From contig NC_013235.1 of NCBI RefSeq assembly GCF_000024365.1, positions 1,426,001 to 1,490,000 of the forward strand: a stretch of 64,000 nucleotides of DNA, read 5' to 3'. Every line of letters begins with the position of its first letter. Positions within the stretch are counted from its first letter, which is position 1. A program made the translations under genes and the position numbers. Shown in pieces: positions 1 to 10,060 of the stretch. This stretch comes from Nakamurella multipartita DSM 44233. Its GTDB lineage: Bacteria; Actinomycetota; Actinomycetes; Mycobacteriales; Nakamurellaceae. The notes beneath the pieces are model-generated. The model had not been told where the DNA came from. It did not search any database and saw nothing but the letters and a program-made list of their open reading frames with translations.

Positions 1-114
1 CTGGTCAGCGGTCGGGGAGTGGCCGAGATCGTCGAGCAGCGGGGTCTGCTCAGCGCCGAGCGGATCGCCGCGATCCTGGATGCGATGGCCGCCGCGCCCG
101 GTCCCCGGGCATGA
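1..114 (+). CDS. aspA: Aspartate ammonia-lyase, C-terminal fragment (cut by window edge)
   Basis: Only the last 37 codons are present, ending GCA TGA. The residues (GVAEIVEQRGLLSAERIAAIL) have the form of the C-terminal cap of the fumarase/aspartase superfamily, where a short 'V-x-E-x-V-x-x-x-G-L-L' helix closes the protein. Its stop overlaps the asparaginase start by 4 bp (ATGA), so the two are translationally coupled. The asparaginase and asparagine permease next door favour aspartase (aspartate to fumarate plus ammonia) over fumarase, but the visible piece cannot separate them. Confidence 0.65.
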   Translation: MVSGRGVAEIVEQRGLLSAERIAAILDAMAAAPGPRA

Positions 115-1139
115 TCGCCCCCACCCAGGTCGGTTCGTCGGCGTCCACCCTGGCCGCGGAGCCGGCCGGCGGGGACGTCGAGCTGGCCCGGGTCTACCGG
201 TCCGGGCTGCACGAGGGCACCCACGTCGGCGCCCTGGTCGTCCTGGATCGCGACGCCAGTGTGCTGTGGCACCGCGGTGATGTCAGCCGCCCGGTGTTCC
301 ACCGGTCCTGCGCCAAGCCGTTCCAGGCGGTCGCGATGCTCGAGGCCGGGCTGACCCTGGCCACCCCCGACCTGGCCCTGGCCGCCGCGTCGCACGCCGG
401 CGAGCCCGAGCACGTCGCCCGGGTGCTGGCCATGCTGGACGAGGCCGGGTTGACCGAGCATGACCTGACCTGCCCGCTCGACCTGCCCGGCAACCAGGCC
501 GCGCGGGACGAGGTGATCCGGGCCGGCGGCGGCCCGCGCCGGGTCTACATGAACTGCTCGGGCAAGCACGCCGCGATGCTGACCACCTGCCTGCGGGCCG
601 GGTGGCCGACCGCCGACCTGCTGGACCCGGCCCACCCGCTGCAACGGCGGATCCGGGCCACCATCGAGCGGATCACCGGATCGCTGACCCACGACATCGT
701 CGGGGTCGACGGGTGCGGAGCCCCGGTGTTCGCCACCGATCTGGTCGGCCTGGCCCGCGGTTTCCGCACGCTGGTGAGCGCCGCCCCGGGCTCCCGGGAG
801 CGGGCGGTGGCCGACGCCATGCGCCAGCACCCGCAGCTGGTCGGCGGCTCCTCCTCCGGCGACACCCTGCTGATGACCAGGGTTCCCGGCATGCTGGTCA
901 AGCTCGGCGCGGACGGGGTACAGGCGTTCGCGCTGCCCGACGGCCGCGCGGTCGCATTCAAGATCGCCGACGGCGGCGAGCGGGCGCGGCTGCCGCTGAT
1001 CCGGGCCGCCCTGGACTTCCTGGGGGTGCCCACCGATGTCGTCCCCGGCGCGCCCGGGGCCCCCTTCGCCGACGCCGTCATCCGCGGCGGCGGCCGGCCG
1101 GTCGGCTCCGTCGTGGCCGCCCCCACCCTGTTCGGCTGA
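111..1139 (+). CDS. Asparaginase II-family L-asparaginase
   Basis: 342 aa, resembling the asparaginase II (PF06089) family, which hydrolyses asparagine to aspartate and ammonia and is unrelated in sequence to the E. coli AnsA/AnsB fold. Family-like segments are the N-terminal V-Y-R-S-G-x-x-E-x-x-H block, [10 protein letters not shown] (residues ~62-72), [11 protein letters not shown] (~146-156), and [10 protein letters not shown] (~197-206). No signal peptide is seen, so it is probably cytoplasmic. The ATG lies inside the upstream aspA stop (ATGA overlap), so the pair would turn asparagine into fumarate plus two ammonia. The permease gene follows after 110 bp. Confidence 0.85.
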   Translation: MIAPTQVGSSASTLAAEPAGGDVELARVYRSGLHEGTHVGALVVLDRDASVLWHRGDVSRPVFHRSCAKPFQAVAMLEAGLTLATPDLALAAASHAGEPEHVARVLAMLDEAGLTEHDLTCPLDLPGNQAARDEVIRAGGGPRRVYMNCSGKHAAMLTTCLRAGWPTADLLDPAHPLQRRIRATIERITGSLTHDIVGVDGCGAPVFATDLVGLARGFRTLVSAAPGSRERAVADAMRQHPQLVGGSSSGDTLLMTRVPGMLVKLGADGVQAFALPDGRAVAFKIADGGERARLPLIRAALDFLGVPTDVVPGAPGAPFADAVIRGGGRPVGSVVAAPTLFG

Positions 1140-1249
1140 GCCGGCCGATCTCCCCGACCCGATCGCGCTCACCGACTGAGCACGGTCCGTCGCTGTTCAA
1201 TCCTGTCGATCCTGTTTGGCCCCGTCCGTCCTACACAACGAGGTGTCCT

Positions 1250-2854
1250 GTGACCATCTCCACCAACCCGTCGAACGAACCCCGATCGGGCGTTCATCCG
1301 ACCTACCACCACCCGTCGCCGGAGCAGACCGAGTCCCACCTGACCGAGCTCTTCCAGGAGGAGGAGCAGGGTTACCACAAGGGCCTCAAGGCCCGTCAGG
1401 TGCAGATGATCGCCATCGGCGGCGCCATCGGCACCGGTCTGTTCCTGGGGGCCGGTGGCCGGCTCGCCCAGGCCGGACCGGCCCTGGTCTTCATCTACGC
1501 GCTCTGCGGCTTCTTCGCCTTCCTGGTGCTGCGGGCCCTGGGCGAATTGGTGCTGCACCGGCCGTCTTCGGGCTCCTTCGTCTCCTATGCCCGTGAGTTC
1601 TACGGCGAGAAGGCCGCTTTCGCGGCCGGCTGGATGTACTGGCTGAACTGGGCGATGACCGCGATCGTGGACGTCACCGCGGTCGCCCTCTACATGAAGT
1701 TCTTCGGCAAGTACTCGCCGTTCATCAACTCGGTGCCGCAATGGGTCTGGGCGTTGGTCGCACTGGGCGTCGTGCTGGCGCTGAACATGGTGTCGGTCAA
1801 GGTCTTCGGTGAGCTGGAGTTCTGGTTCGCGCTGATCAAGGTCGTCGCGCTGGTCGCCTTCCTGCTGGTCGGCACCTACTTCGTCATCTTCGGCACACCC
1901 ATCGACGGTCAGCCGGTCGGTTTCAGCCTGATCGCCGACAACGGCGGCTGGCTGCCCAACGGGCTGCTGCCGGCGATCGTGATCATCCAGGGTGTCGTGT
2001 TCGCCTACGCCTCGATCGAGCTGATCGGCACCACCGCCGGCGAGACCGCCAACCCGGAGAAGGTGATGCCCAAGGCGATCAACACCGTCATCCTGCGGAT
2101 CGGCGTCTTCTACGTCGGCTCGGTCCTGTTGCTGGTCCTGCTGCTGCCCTACACCGCCTACCAGGCCGGGGTGTCGCCGTTCGTCACCTTCTTCGACTCG
2201 ATCGGCGTCAACGGCGTCGGCGTGATCATGAACCTGGTCGTGCTGACCGCCGCGCTGTCCTCGCTCAACGCCGGCCTGTACTCCACCGGCCGCATCCTGC
2301 ACTCGATGGCCAAGAACGGGTCGGCGCCCAAGTACGCCGGCCGGATGAACAAGGCGGGCGTGCCCTACGGCGGCATCACGATCACCGCGGCGGTGACCCT
2401 GCTGGGTGTCGGGCTCAACGCGGTCGTCCCCGAAGAGGCTTTCGAGATCGTGCTCAACGTGGCTTCGCTGGGCATCGTTGCGGCCTGGGCGACAATCGTG
2501 CTGTGCCAGATCCGGCTCAAGCAGTGGGCGGACAAGGGCCTGCTCAAGCGGCCCTCGTTCCGGATGATCGGCGCCCCGTTCACCTCGTACCTCACGCTGG
2601 GCTTCCTGGCCGCCGTGCTGGTGCTCATCGGATTCGACTACCCGGTCGGCACCTACACCATCGGCTCGCTGGTGATCATCGTGCCGCTGCTGGTGCTCGG
2701 CTGGTTCTTGTGCCGTGGCCGGATCGCCGCCATCGCCCAGGAGCGGGCCTCGATCACCGGGCAGTACCCGGTGGTGGCCAACCCGACCCCGATCACGCCC
2801 GCGACCGACCCCGCCGACCCGGAGTCGCCGACCGACACCCCGCCGGCCCGGTAG
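1250..2854 (+). CDS. ansP: L-asparagine permease (AnsP-type APC transporter)
   Basis: 534 aa from GTG 1250. AACGAGG lies about 8 nt upstream, and the track's longer upstream extension has no homology-like content. It is an amino acid-polyamine-organocation (APC) permease with about 12 hydrophobic segments. The acidic N-terminal tail is followed by the hallmark [23 protein letters not shown] first helix. The close match to mycobacterial/enterobacterial AnsP, plus the preceding asparaginase/aspartase pair, indicates asparagine uptake. The C-terminal ~30 residues are a Pro/Thr-rich cytoplasmic tail. A related APC amino acid substrate cannot be excluded. Confidence 0.88.
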   Translation: MTISTNPSNEPRSGVHPTYHHPSPEQTESHLTELFQEEEQGYHKGLKARQVQMIAIGGAIGTGLFLGAGGRLAQAGPALVFIYALCGFFAFLVLRALGELVLHRPSSGSFVSYAREFYGEKAAFAAGWMYWLNWAMTAIVDVTAVALYMKFFGKYSPFINSVPQWVWALVALGVVLALNMVSVKVFGELEFWFALIKVVALVAFLLVGTYFVIFGTPIDGQPVGFSLIADNGGWLPNGLLPAIVIIQGVVFAYASIELIGTTAGETANPEKVMPKAINTVILRIGVFYVGSVLLLVLLLPYTAYQAGVSPFVTFFDSIGVNGVGVIMNLVVLTAALSSLNAGLYSTGRILHSMAKNGSAPKYAGRMNKAGVPYGGITITAAVTLLGVGLNAVVPEEAFEIVLNVASLGIVAAWATIVLCQIRLKQWADKGLLKRPSFRMIGAPFTSYLTLGFLAAVLVLIGFDYPVGTYTIGSLVIIVPLLVLGWFLCRGRIAAIAQERASITGQYPVVANPTPITPATDPADPESPTDTPPAR

Positions 2855-2981
2855 TTCCGGCCCCCGCCGCACCTGATCGAATCGTTCCGCCCCACCGTCG
2901 CCCGCACCGCCGCCGCCCGCACCACCGCCCGCCCCCGCTGCTCGCCCCGACCCGGTCGTTGACCGACGAGAGGAAATGACC

Positions 2982-4697
2982 ATGGCGCTCGCCCCGTATG
3001 AGCTGGTCCATCAACCGCGGGAGGTGGTGGCGCGGGTGCGTGCTCGTGGTCGCCTGGTGTTGTCCTCGCCGACGATTAATCGGGGGACGGCGTTCACGTT
3101 GGCGCAGCGGGAGCAGTTGGAGTTGACGGGGTTGTTGCCGACGGGGGTGTCGACGTTGGAGGGTCAGGTTCGGCGGGTGTGGGCGCAGTATTTGCAGCAG
3201 CCGTCGGATTTGGCGAAGTGGGTGTATTTGGCGAATTTGCGGGATCGTAACGAGGTGTTGTTCTACCGGTTGTTGTCGGAGCATTTGCCGGAGATGTTGC
3301 CGGTGGTGTATACGCCGACGGTGGGGACGGCGATCGAGCGGTTCAGTCATGAGTTCCGGCGTAGTCGGGGCGTGTTTTTGTCGGTGGATCATCCGGATCA
3401 GGTGGAGACCGCGTTGCGGAACACTGGTTTGGGTCCGGATGATGTTGATTTGTTGGTCGCGACGGATTCCGAGGGGATTTTGGGGATCGGTGATCAGGGG
3501 ATCGGTGGTATTGAGATCTCGATCGGGAAGTTGTCGGTGTATACGGCGGCGGCGGGGATTCATCCGCGGCGGGTGTTGCCGGTGGTGTTGGACATGGGTA
3601 CCGATAATTTGCGGTTGTTGAATGATTCGATGTATTTGGGTGAGCGGCATGCGCGGGTGCGGGATCATCGGTATGACGAGTTGATCGATGCGTATGTGAC
3701 GGCGTGTAACAAGTTGTTCCCGAACGCGATGTTGCATTGGGAGGATTTCGGGACGGAGAACGCCCGCCGGATTTTGAACAAGTATTCGGGGGTGTGTTGC
3801 ACGTTCAATGATGATATGCAGGGCACGGCGGCGGTGGTGTTGGCGGCGGTGTTCTCGGCGGTGCGGGCGGCGGGGTCGCGGTTGGCTGATCAGCGGATCG
3901 TGATCCATGGGGCGGGTACGGCCGGGTTGGGGATCGCGGACATGTTGCGGGATCAGATGATCCGGGAGGGGTTGTCGCCGGCGGAGGCGACGGGCCGGTT
4001 CTATGCGTTGGCCAAGCAGGGGTTGTTGGTTGATGACGATCCGTCGTTGTTGGATTTCCAGGTGCCGTATGCGCGCTCGCGGGCCGAGGTGGCGGGGTGG
4101 CCGGCGGGTGCGGGTGGGGTCGGGTTGGCCACGGTGGTGTCGCGGGCGCGGCCGACGATTTTGATCGGGACGTCGACGCAGGCGGGGGCGTTCACGGAGT
4201 CGATCGTGCGGGAGATGGCTTCGTTCAATGCGCGGCCGATCATTTTGCCGTTGTCGAATCCGACGAGTAAGGCCGAGGCGTTGCCGCATGATCTGATCCA
4301 TTGGACGGACGGGAAGGTGTTGACCGCGACGGGTAGCCCGTTCGAGCCGGTGCATTACAAGGGGGTGGCGTATCAGATTGCGCAGTCGAACAATGCGTTG
4401 GTGTTTCCCGGGTTGGGGTTGGGGGTGGCGGTGACGAAGGCGTCGCGGATCAGTGAGGGGATGATCGCGGCGGCGGCGGATGCGGTGGCGGCGATGTCGG
4501 ATGCGCGCACGCCGGGGGCGAGTTTGTTGCCGCCGATGACGGTGTTGCGGACGGCGTCGGCGGCGGTGGCGATCGCGGTGGCGAAGGCGGCCGATGCCGA
4601 GGGGTTGGCGCGGGTGGAGCTGAGTAATCCGGTGCAGCAGGTGTATGACGCGATGTGGCAGCCGGAGTATCCGCGGATCGAGCCGATCGAGGCCTGA
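2982..4697 (+). CDS. NAD-dependent malic enzyme (oxaloacetate-decarboxylating)
   Basis: About 571 aa; decarboxylates malate to pyruvate with NAD(P). Visible are the malic N-terminal segment with R-D-R-N-E-V-L-F-Y-R (~84-93), the P-V-V-Y-T-P-T-V-G block, the E-D-F-G-T-E-N-A metal/substrate region, the N-D-D-M-Q-G-T-A motif, and the nucleotide-binding G-A-G-T-A-G. Two in-frame ATGs exist (2976, 2982). GAGAGG at 2968-2973 is correctly spaced only for 2982. Length fits the SfcA/MaeA-type family. Codon use differs from the neighbours: Leu is mostly TTG, third positions are mostly G or T, and C-ending codons are scarce. It acts downstream of the aspartate-to-fumarate route encoded to its left. Confidence 0.9.
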   Translation: MALAPYELVHQPREVVARVRARGRLVLSSPTINRGTAFTLAQREQLELTGLLPTGVSTLEGQVRRVWAQYLQQPSDLAKWVYLANLRDRNEVLFYRLLSEHLPEMLPVVYTPTVGTAIERFSHEFRRSRGVFLSVDHPDQVETALRNTGLGPDDVDLLVATDSEGILGIGDQGIGGIEISIGKLSVYTAAAGIHPRRVLPVVLDMGTDNLRLLNDSMYLGERHARVRDHRYDELIDAYVTACNKLFPNAMLHWEDFGTENARRILNKYSGVCCTFNDDMQGTAAVVLAAVFSAVRAAGSRLADQRIVIHGAGTAGLGIADMLRDQMIREGLSPAEATGRFYALAKQGLLVDDDPSLLDFQVPYARSRAEVAGWPAGAGGVGLATVVSRARPTILIGTSTQAGAFTESIVREMASFNARPIILPLSNPTSKAEALPHDLIHWTDGKVLTATGSPFEPVHYKGVAYQIAQSNNALVFPGLGLGVAVTKASRISEGMIAAAADAVAAMSDARTPGASLLPPMTVLRTASAAVAIAVAKAADAEGLARVELSNPVQQVYDAMWQPEYPRIEPIEA

Positions 4698-4731
4698 GCG
4701 AGTCGTTTCCTCGGGAAGGATCGGATGTGTG

Positions 4732-5088
4732 ATGGCTGATATCGAGCGTTTGCCGGAGCCGATTGTGGATCATTGGGATTGGCAGGGGGCGGCCGCCTGC
4801 CGGGGGATGGATTCGGAGGTGTTTTTCCATCCGAGTGCGGAACGGGCGCGGGGTCGGCGGGCGCGAATCCAGGCGGCCAAGGCGGTGTGCGGGACGTGTC
4901 CGGTGATCGCGCAGTGTCTGGCCCACGCGTTGGCCGTGCGGGAGCCCTACGGCGTCTGGGGCGGCCGCTCCGAAGACGAACGCGCCGAGTTACTCGGCCT
5001 GCGATCACTGCGTTACCCGGCCCGGATCCGTACCGCGCCGGAACCCGTTCTGGCCACCACCGGGCCCGGCCCGCGACGAGAGCACTGA
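4732..5088 (+). CDS. WhiB-family iron-sulfur transcriptional regulator
   Basis: 118 aa with the four WhiB cysteines at C23, C53, C56 and C62 (A-C-R-G-M-D, then [10 protein letters not shown]), which bind a [4Fe-4S] cluster. The turn motif E-P-Y-G-V-W-G-G follows at ~71-78, then a basic C-terminal tail (DNA-binding part). GGGAAGGA at 4713-4720 fits ATG 4732 or the adjacent GTG 4729 equally well. Its stop overlaps the serine dehydratase start (TGATG). The subtype is not assigned. The first two thirds share the TTG/G-T-ending codon style of the malic enzyme; the end reverts to the C-ending style, the switch falling near 4930. Confidence 0.88.
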   Translation: MADIERLPEPIVDHWDWQGAAACRGMDSEVFFHPSAERARGRRARIQAAKAVCGTCPVIAQCLAHALAVREPYGVWGGRSEDERAELLGLRSLRYPARIRTAPEPVLATTGPGPRREH

Positions 5089-6518
5089 TGGCGATCAGCG
5101 TGTTCGACCTGTTTAAGGTCGGCATCGGTCCGTCCAGCTCGCACACCGTCGGGCCGATGCGGGCGGCCCTGCTGTTCACCGAGGAGCTGACCGAGCGGGG
5201 GATCACCCCGGCCCGGGTCCGGGTCGAGCTGTTCGGCTCGTTGGGGGCGACCGGTCACGGGCACGGCACCGTCACCGCGGTCATGCTCGGGCTGCAGGGA
5301 CACGCCCCGGACACCGTCGACCCCCGGGCCGCCGGCCCGTCGGTGCAGCAGGTGGCCAGTACGCACCGGCTGACGCTGCCGGGCGGCCCGACGATCGACT
5401 TCGACCCGGACCGGGACATCGTGCTGCACCGCCGGCGGCGGCTGGATTTTCACACCAATGGCATGCAGTTCCACGCCTACGGCGAGACCGGTCCCGGAAT
5501 CGCCCCCGAGGCCGACCCCGAGACCGCTGAGCCGGTGCTGAGCCGGACGTACTTCTCGGTGGGTGGTGGGTTCATCCTCGGCGAGGACGAGACCGGTGAG
5601 CAGGCCGTGGTGCCGGACAGCACCCCGGTGCCCTACCCGTTCCGCACGGCCGCCGAGTTGCTCGCGCACACCCGGGCCACCGGCCGGTCGATCAGCTGGA
5701 TCATGCTGCAGAACGAGCTGGTGCAGCGGACCGAGCAGCAGGTCCGGGACGGCCTGCTGCACATCTGGTCGGTGATGCGCGAGTGCGTGGACCAGGGTTG
5801 CCGGGCGACCGGGGTGCTGCCCGGCGGGCTCAAGGTCCGCCGCCGTGCGCACACCCTGCACCAGCAGCTGCTGGCCGCCGACGGGACCGGCGATCCGTTG
5901 CACGCGATGGAATGGATCACCCTGTACGCGTTGGCGGTGAACGAGGAGAACGCCGCCGGGGGACGGGTGGTCACCGCGCCCACCAACGGGGCGGCCGGCA
6001 TCGTGCCGGCGGTGTTGCACTACTACCGGCGATTCGTCCCCGGCGCCGACGACGACGGCGTGGTCCGGTTCCTGTTGGCCGCCGCGGCCATCGGCATCCT
6101 GTTCAAGGAGGGGGCGTCCATCTCCGGTGCCGAGGTCGGCTGCCAGGGCGAGGTCGGCTCGGCCTGTGCGATGGCCGCCGGTGGTCTGGCCGAGGTGCTG
6201 GGCGGCACTGCCGAGCATGTCGAGAACGCGGCCGAGATCGGCATCGAACACAACCTGGGCCTGACCTGCGATCCGGTCGGCGGCCTGGTCCAGATCCCGT
6301 GCATCGAACGCAACGCGGTCGCTTCGGTCAAGGCGATCACCGCGGCCCGGATGGCCATCCTGGGCGACGGGCAGCATCACGTCTCCCTGGACAAGGCGAT
6401 CCGGACGATGCGCGAGACCGGCGCCGACATGAGCGTGAAGTACAAGGAAACCGCCCGCGGCGGGCTGGCCCTGCACGTGATCCCGGTGAACATCCCGGTC
6501 AACATCGTCGAATGCTGA
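5088..6518 (+). CDS. sdaA: L-serine ammonia-lyase (single-chain, iron-sulfur type)
   Basis: 476 aa; deaminates serine to pyruvate and ammonia. The N-terminal beta domain begins [20 protein letters not shown]. The C-terminal alpha domain carries the cluster-binding cysteines in the [12 protein letters not shown] segment (~347-358) and in [12 protein letters not shown] (~395-406). The length matches the fused alpha-beta bacterial form. The ATG at 5088 overlaps the whiB stop, so expression is coupled to that Fe-S regulator. The product joins the malic enzyme at pyruvate. Confidence 0.93.
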   Translation: MAISVFDLFKVGIGPSSSHTVGPMRAALLFTEELTERGITPARVRVELFGSLGATGHGHGTVTAVMLGLQGHAPDTVDPRAAGPSVQQVASTHRLTLPGGPTIDFDPDRDIVLHRRRRLDFHTNGMQFHAYGETGPGIAPEADPETAEPVLSRTYFSVGGGFILGEDETGEQAVVPDSTPVPYPFRTAAELLAHTRATGRSISWIMLQNELVQRTEQQVRDGLLHIWSVMRECVDQGCRATGVLPGGLKVRRRAHTLHQQLLAADGTGDPLHAMEWITLYALAVNEENAAGGRVVTAPTNGAAGIVPAVLHYYRRFVPGADDDGVVRFLLAAAAIGILFKEGASISGAEVGCQGEVGSACAMAAGGLAEVLGGTAEHVENAAEIGIEHNLGLTCDPVGGLVQIPCIERNAVASVKAITAARMAILGDGQHHVSLDKAIRTMRETGADMSVKYKETARGGLALHVIPVNIPVNIVEC

Positions 6519-6567
6519 CCGCGGGCGGCGGATACTGCCCCCAGGCTCAGTCACGGGGGTGATCGGT

Positions 6568-7953
6568 ATGACGGCGGACGTGGTCGCCGGCCGCTTCATG
6601 CTGTGCGACCCCATCGGTGCCGGTGGGTCGGGCACCGTCTGGCGCGCCTTCGATCGCAGCCGCGGTGCGTTCTGCGCCGCCAAGCTCCTGCGCCAGCGCG
6701 ACGCCGGGGATTTGCTGCGCTTCGTGCGGGAGCAGTCCGTCCGGCTCGATCACCCCAACATCGTCAGCCCGTACAGCTGGGTCGCCGAGGACAGCACGGT
6801 GCTGATCGCCAGTGAGTTGATGACCGGCGGCTCGCTGCACACCCTGCTGGGCGACTACGGCCCGCTCGCCGAGGGCACCGTGGTCACCGTGCTGGGTCAG
6901 GTGCTCGCCGCGCTGGCGGCGGTGCACGACGCGGAACTGATCCACCGCGACGTCAAGCCGGCCAACGTGCTGGTGCGGACCACCGGGACCGGACCGATCC
7001 ACGTGGTGCTCACCGACTTCGGCTTGACCATCAGCCGCGCGGACGCCCGGCTCACCCAGGTCGGCACGGTCATCGGCACTCCCGGGTACCTGCCGCCGGA
7101 GGTCCTGCTCGGCGGGGTGCCGCCGGATCCGCGGCACGACCTGTACGCGGCCGGCCGGCTCGCGGTCACCCTGCTCGGCGGCGACGAACGCACCGGCCCG
7201 ACGGGCGGGGTGATCGAGTCGATCCAGGATCCGGTCCTGCGGCAGGCCGTGGACGCCTTGGTGCGCCCGGACCCGCTCGAGCGCCCGACGGCCGCGCGAG
7301 CGGCCCTGGCCCTGCTGGCCGGGGCGGCGGCCGACCCGGAACCGCGCACCCGCGAGGGCGACCCGGTCGACGTGCTGGACCAGCTGCCGGCGTTGCCGGC
7401 CGGCTGGACCACCGACGGCCCGCCGCTGCCGCGGTCGCCGTCGGCACACTCGTCACAGTCACCGCCGCCGCCGCCGTCGTCGTCGGTCCGGCCGGGCCGG
7501 GCGACGGTGATCGACGTGCTGCCCACCGCTCCGCGGACCGCGCGGTCGCCAGGTCCGGGGACGCCCGGAGCAGCGACGGCGCCGGTCCCGGACGCTTCGG
7601 TCCACCCGGACGGGCCGGCCCGGCCAGCGCCGCCAGCGACATCGGCGCGCCGGCCCCGCCGCACCGGTCCGGTGCTGGCCGGGGTGCTGGTGCTGGTGGC
7701 CGGCGTGCTGGTGGGCCTGCGCCTGGTCGGCGGCTCCGGCGCCGACGACCCGGGCACCCCGCCGGCGACGGTGCAGTCGTCCGTGCCGTCATCCCTGTCG
7801 ACCTCCGTGGTCGGCTCGGGCGTCCCGCCGACCACGGACGTGCAGGCCGGCGACCCGTGCACCTGGCAGCAGGAGGGTGACCGGCGAACCGGCACCGACG
7901 GGGTGCTGGTCTGCACCCTCGCCGACGGGGTCTACGGCTGGCGTCCGGCCTGA
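6568..7953 (+). CDS. Membrane Ser/Thr protein kinase (PknB-like), no PASTA domains
   Basis: 461 aa from ATG 6568, preceded at about 8 nt by a G-run; GTG 6559 is an in-frame alternative. The kinase domain covers ~8-260, with glycine loop G-A-G-G-S-G-T-V (~18-25), catalytic lysine in C-A-A-K-L-L, catalytic loop H-R-D-V-K-P-A-N (~126) and D-F-G. A Pro/Ser-rich juxtamembrane linker precedes a single transmembrane helix (~369-391). The ~60-residue outer tail contains two cysteines (D-P-C-T-W and V-C-T-L) that could form a disulfide. No PASTA repeats are present. The 3' end overlaps the convergent VWA gene by 22 bp. Confidence 0.9.
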   Translation: MTADVVAGRFMLCDPIGAGGSGTVWRAFDRSRGAFCAAKLLRQRDAGDLLRFVREQSVRLDHPNIVSPYSWVAEDSTVLIASELMTGGSLHTLLGDYGPLAEGTVVTVLGQVLAALAAVHDAELIHRDVKPANVLVRTTGTGPIHVVLTDFGLTISRADARLTQVGTVIGTPGYLPPEVLLGGVPPDPRHDLYAAGRLAVTLLGGDERTGPTGGVIESIQDPVLRQAVDALVRPDPLERPTAARAALALLAGAAADPEPRTREGDPVDVLDQLPALPAGWTTDGPPLPRSPSAHSSQSPPPPPSSSVRPGRATVIDVLPTAPRTARSPGPGTPGAATAPVPDASVHPDGPARPAPPATSARRPRRTGPVLAGVLVLVAGVLVGLRLVGGSGADDPGTPPATVQSSVPSSLSTSVVGSGVPPTTDVQAGDPCTWQQEGDRRTGTDGVLVCTLADGVYGWRPA

Positions 7954-9989
7954 TCGGCCCGACGGCGCGAGAGCAGGACCACCACCAGCGCGGCCACGCT
8001 CGCGACCAGGGCTCCACCCAAGGCCCAGACCCAGCCCGGCAGCGAGGATTCCCCCGGTCCGGTCGACCCGGCCCTGGCGTCCGTCGAGGATCCGGCCGTC
8101 GCCGCTGACGTCGCCGCTGACGTCGACACAGTGGCCGATGCTGACGTGGACGGGGATGAGGACGTGCTCGGCGCCGTGCTGCCCGTCGTCACGACCGCGC
8201 CGGCCGGCCCGTACACGGGCCCCGGTTCGACGTCGCCGCTGACCACGACCGTGATCAGGAACGTGGTCGAGGACGGCTGGTCCTCGTTCCGGTTGGCGTT
8301 GACCCGCAGGTAGTAATCGCCATCGAGGGAGAACTCCCGTGATTCACCGCCGGTGCGGTTCGTATAGCGGGCCAGGTACTCGGTCGATGAGCTGAACGGC
8401 TTGTCGTTGACGGTCCGGGCGAACCACCCCTCGCCGCTGATGTCGGCCAGGCGGGTGACCTCGGCCCGGACCGGGTTGAACACGTCGACCCAGACGGTGA
8501 CGCCGTTCGCGTCGATCGGCGGCTGGGCCGGGCCCACCTCGGTGATCAGGTAGGACAGACGCTGCCCCCACTGCAGGGGGACCCGGTAGTAGCGGCTCTC
8601 CCCGGTCGTCAGGGTGTCGGTGTACGTGGTTCCCGAGGTCAGCCGGGGCGCGTCGTTGAAGCTGTTGCCGCCGGTCAGGCCGGTCGGGGTGCCGTGCGTC
8701 GGGGCCGGCAGGACCTCGCCCTTGGACGCCGGGGGGAGCACCCCCGAGGCGTCGGCCGGTGGTTCCATCCGGACGACGATCTCCACCGACACCGGCTGGT
8801 CGGCCCACGCCTGTCCGATCCGGGCCACCTTGAGGATCGCGACCCCCTCGGTCGGGCAGGTGCGGGCCTCGGGGGTGCCGAAGGTCGGCCCGTCCAGCAC
8901 CGCCGTGGGGGCCTCGCTGCGGTTGCCGTCCAGGACGACCGAGCCCCGCTCGTGCGCGCATGAGGTGAGATCGGACCGCAGCAGGTCCACATCGAGGCCG
9001 AAGATCTCGCTATCGCCCACGTTCGCGTCCGGCGGCACGATGGTGGCCGAGATGTAGGGGCGCATGCCGGCCTGCACCGGGATCGTGTAGTACTTCGTCG
9101 TGCCCGCGGCGGCCATGTCGGTCGTCCCGCCGACCGCGTAGCTGTCGACGTACTGCCCCGGGGTGAGCAGGGGCGCCTGCTCGGAGGCCTGGTCGGCTCC
9201 GGTGACCGGCGTCCCGGCGGTCGTGTAGCCGCTGATCGCCACCTCGACCTTGGCCTGCAAGGCATCGGTCAGGCCGGTGGCGTTGCCGGCGTCGCTGTAG
9301 GTGCCACCGGTCGCCTGGGCGACGCAGCTGAGCTGGTCGCGGGCGGTGGCGTCGACCTTGAACCCGACGGTGTGCACGGTCAGGTCGACCCCCTGCTCGT
9401 GCAGCTCACGGGCGACGTCGCAGGGGGCGGGCGGCGCGCAGGTGTCCTCTCCGTCGGAGACCAGCACGATGCTGCGGGGTCCCTCGTTCGGCAGGGCCTG
9501 CGCGGCGGCCCGCAGAGCGTTGCCGATGGGCGTGTAGCCGGACGCGGTGATGCCGGCGACCTGGCTGGTCAGGGTGGCCGCGTTCAGCGTGCCCACCGGG
9601 GCCAGGGTCTTGATGTCCTGGCAGCCGGCGGCCCGCTCGGCGTCAGTGCTGCCGGTGCTCGTGCCGTAGACCATCAGGCCGACCTGCGTCGGTGCGGGCA
9701 GCGTGCCCAGCAGGTCGGTGACCGCGGCCTTGGCCGCGTCGATGCGCAGGCCGGGGGCATCGTCCTGATTCATCGATCCGGACGCGTCGAGCACGATCAT
9801 CACCGGCACGGGCGGCGGAGCCACGGCCACGGCGGGCGATGGTGTCGAGACAGCGGCCGCAGGGGAGGCCGCGGCGGGCCAGGCGGTCAGGGGCAGCAGG
9901 ACCAGGGCGGCCGCGGCGACCAGGGCGCCGGCGCGGGCCGGGCCGAACCGGCGACGGGCGGGAGCGCATCGTGACACAGGGTCCTCCAT
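7932..9989 (-). CDS. Secreted, membrane-anchored von Willebrand factor A protein
   Basis: About 685 aa. A basic N-terminus and hydrophobic signal sequence end near A-A-A-S-P. A VWA domain (~60-250) follows with an intact MIDAS-type D-A-S-G-S-M motif (~64-69), then a long beta-rich extracellular region. A C-terminal transmembrane helix (~655-675) and R-R-R-A-D tail make it a type I surface protein. ATG 9989 has no clear ribosome site; GTG 9977 is preceded by GGAGGA at a short 4-nt spacing and may be the true start. It diverges from the HTH regulator gene; the two TTTGC-N4-GCAAA operators lie immediately upstream. The ligand is unknown. Confidence 0.82.
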   Translation of the reverse strand: MEDPVSRCAPARRRFGPARAGALVAAAALVLLPLTAWPAAASPAAAVSTPSPAVAVAPPPVPVMIVLDASGSMNQDDAPGLRIDAAKAAVTDLLGTLPAPTQVGLMVYGTSTGSTDAERAAGCQDIKTLAPVGTLNAATLTSQVAGITASGYTPIGNALRAAAQALPNEGPRSIVLVSDGEDTCAPPAPCDVARELHEQGVDLTVHTVGFKVDATARDQLSCVAQATGGTYSDAGNATGLTDALQAKVEVAISGYTTAGTPVTGADQASEQAPLLTPGQYVDSYAVGGTTDMAAAGTTKYYTIPVQAGMRPYISATIVPPDANVGDSEIFGLDVDLLRSDLTSCAHERGSVVLDGNRSEAPTAVLDGPTFGTPEARTCPTEGVAILKVARIGQAWADQPVSVEIVVRMEPPADASGVLPPASKGEVLPAPTHGTPTGLTGGNSFNDAPRLTSGTTYTDTLTTGESRYYRVPLQWGQRLSYLITEVGPAQPPIDANGVTVWVDVFNPVRAEVTRLADISGEGWFARTVNDKPFSSSTEYLARYTNRTGGESREFSLDGDYYLRVNANRNEDQPSSTTFLITVVVSGDVEPGPVYGPAGAVVTTGSTAPSTSSSPSTSASATVSTSAATSAATAGSSTDARAGSTGPGESSLPGWVWALGGALVASVAALVVVLLSRRRADQAGRQP

Positions 9990-9997
9990 CCGATATC

Positions 9998-10032
9998 TTT
10001 GCAGTAGCAAAGCCCACATTTGCATATGCAAA
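9998..10032. promoter_or_regulatory. Two tandem palindromic operators between divergent genes
   Basis: TTTGC-AGTA-GCAAA at 9998-10011 and the perfect 14-bp palindrome TTTGCATATGCAAA at 10019-10032. Centres are 21 bp apart, about two helical turns. They fill the short region between the VWA gene and the HTH regulator gene, where a local regulator would bind. The regulator encoded at 10061 is the obvious candidate (inference). Confidence 0.65.
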
Positions 10033-10060
10033 CAGCCCGCGCAAGTCCGGAAGGGGCGCC

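Noticed and set aside
1169-2983. Long minus-strand frame opposite ansP
   Set aside because: Repetitive Gly/Arg/Asp/Gln translation typical of the antisense of membrane-protein codons; no start signal.
2793-4355. 520-codon minus-strand frame opposite malic enzyme
   Set aside because: Arg/His/Pro-rich composition without motifs; a shadow created by the unusual codon style of the malic enzyme gene.
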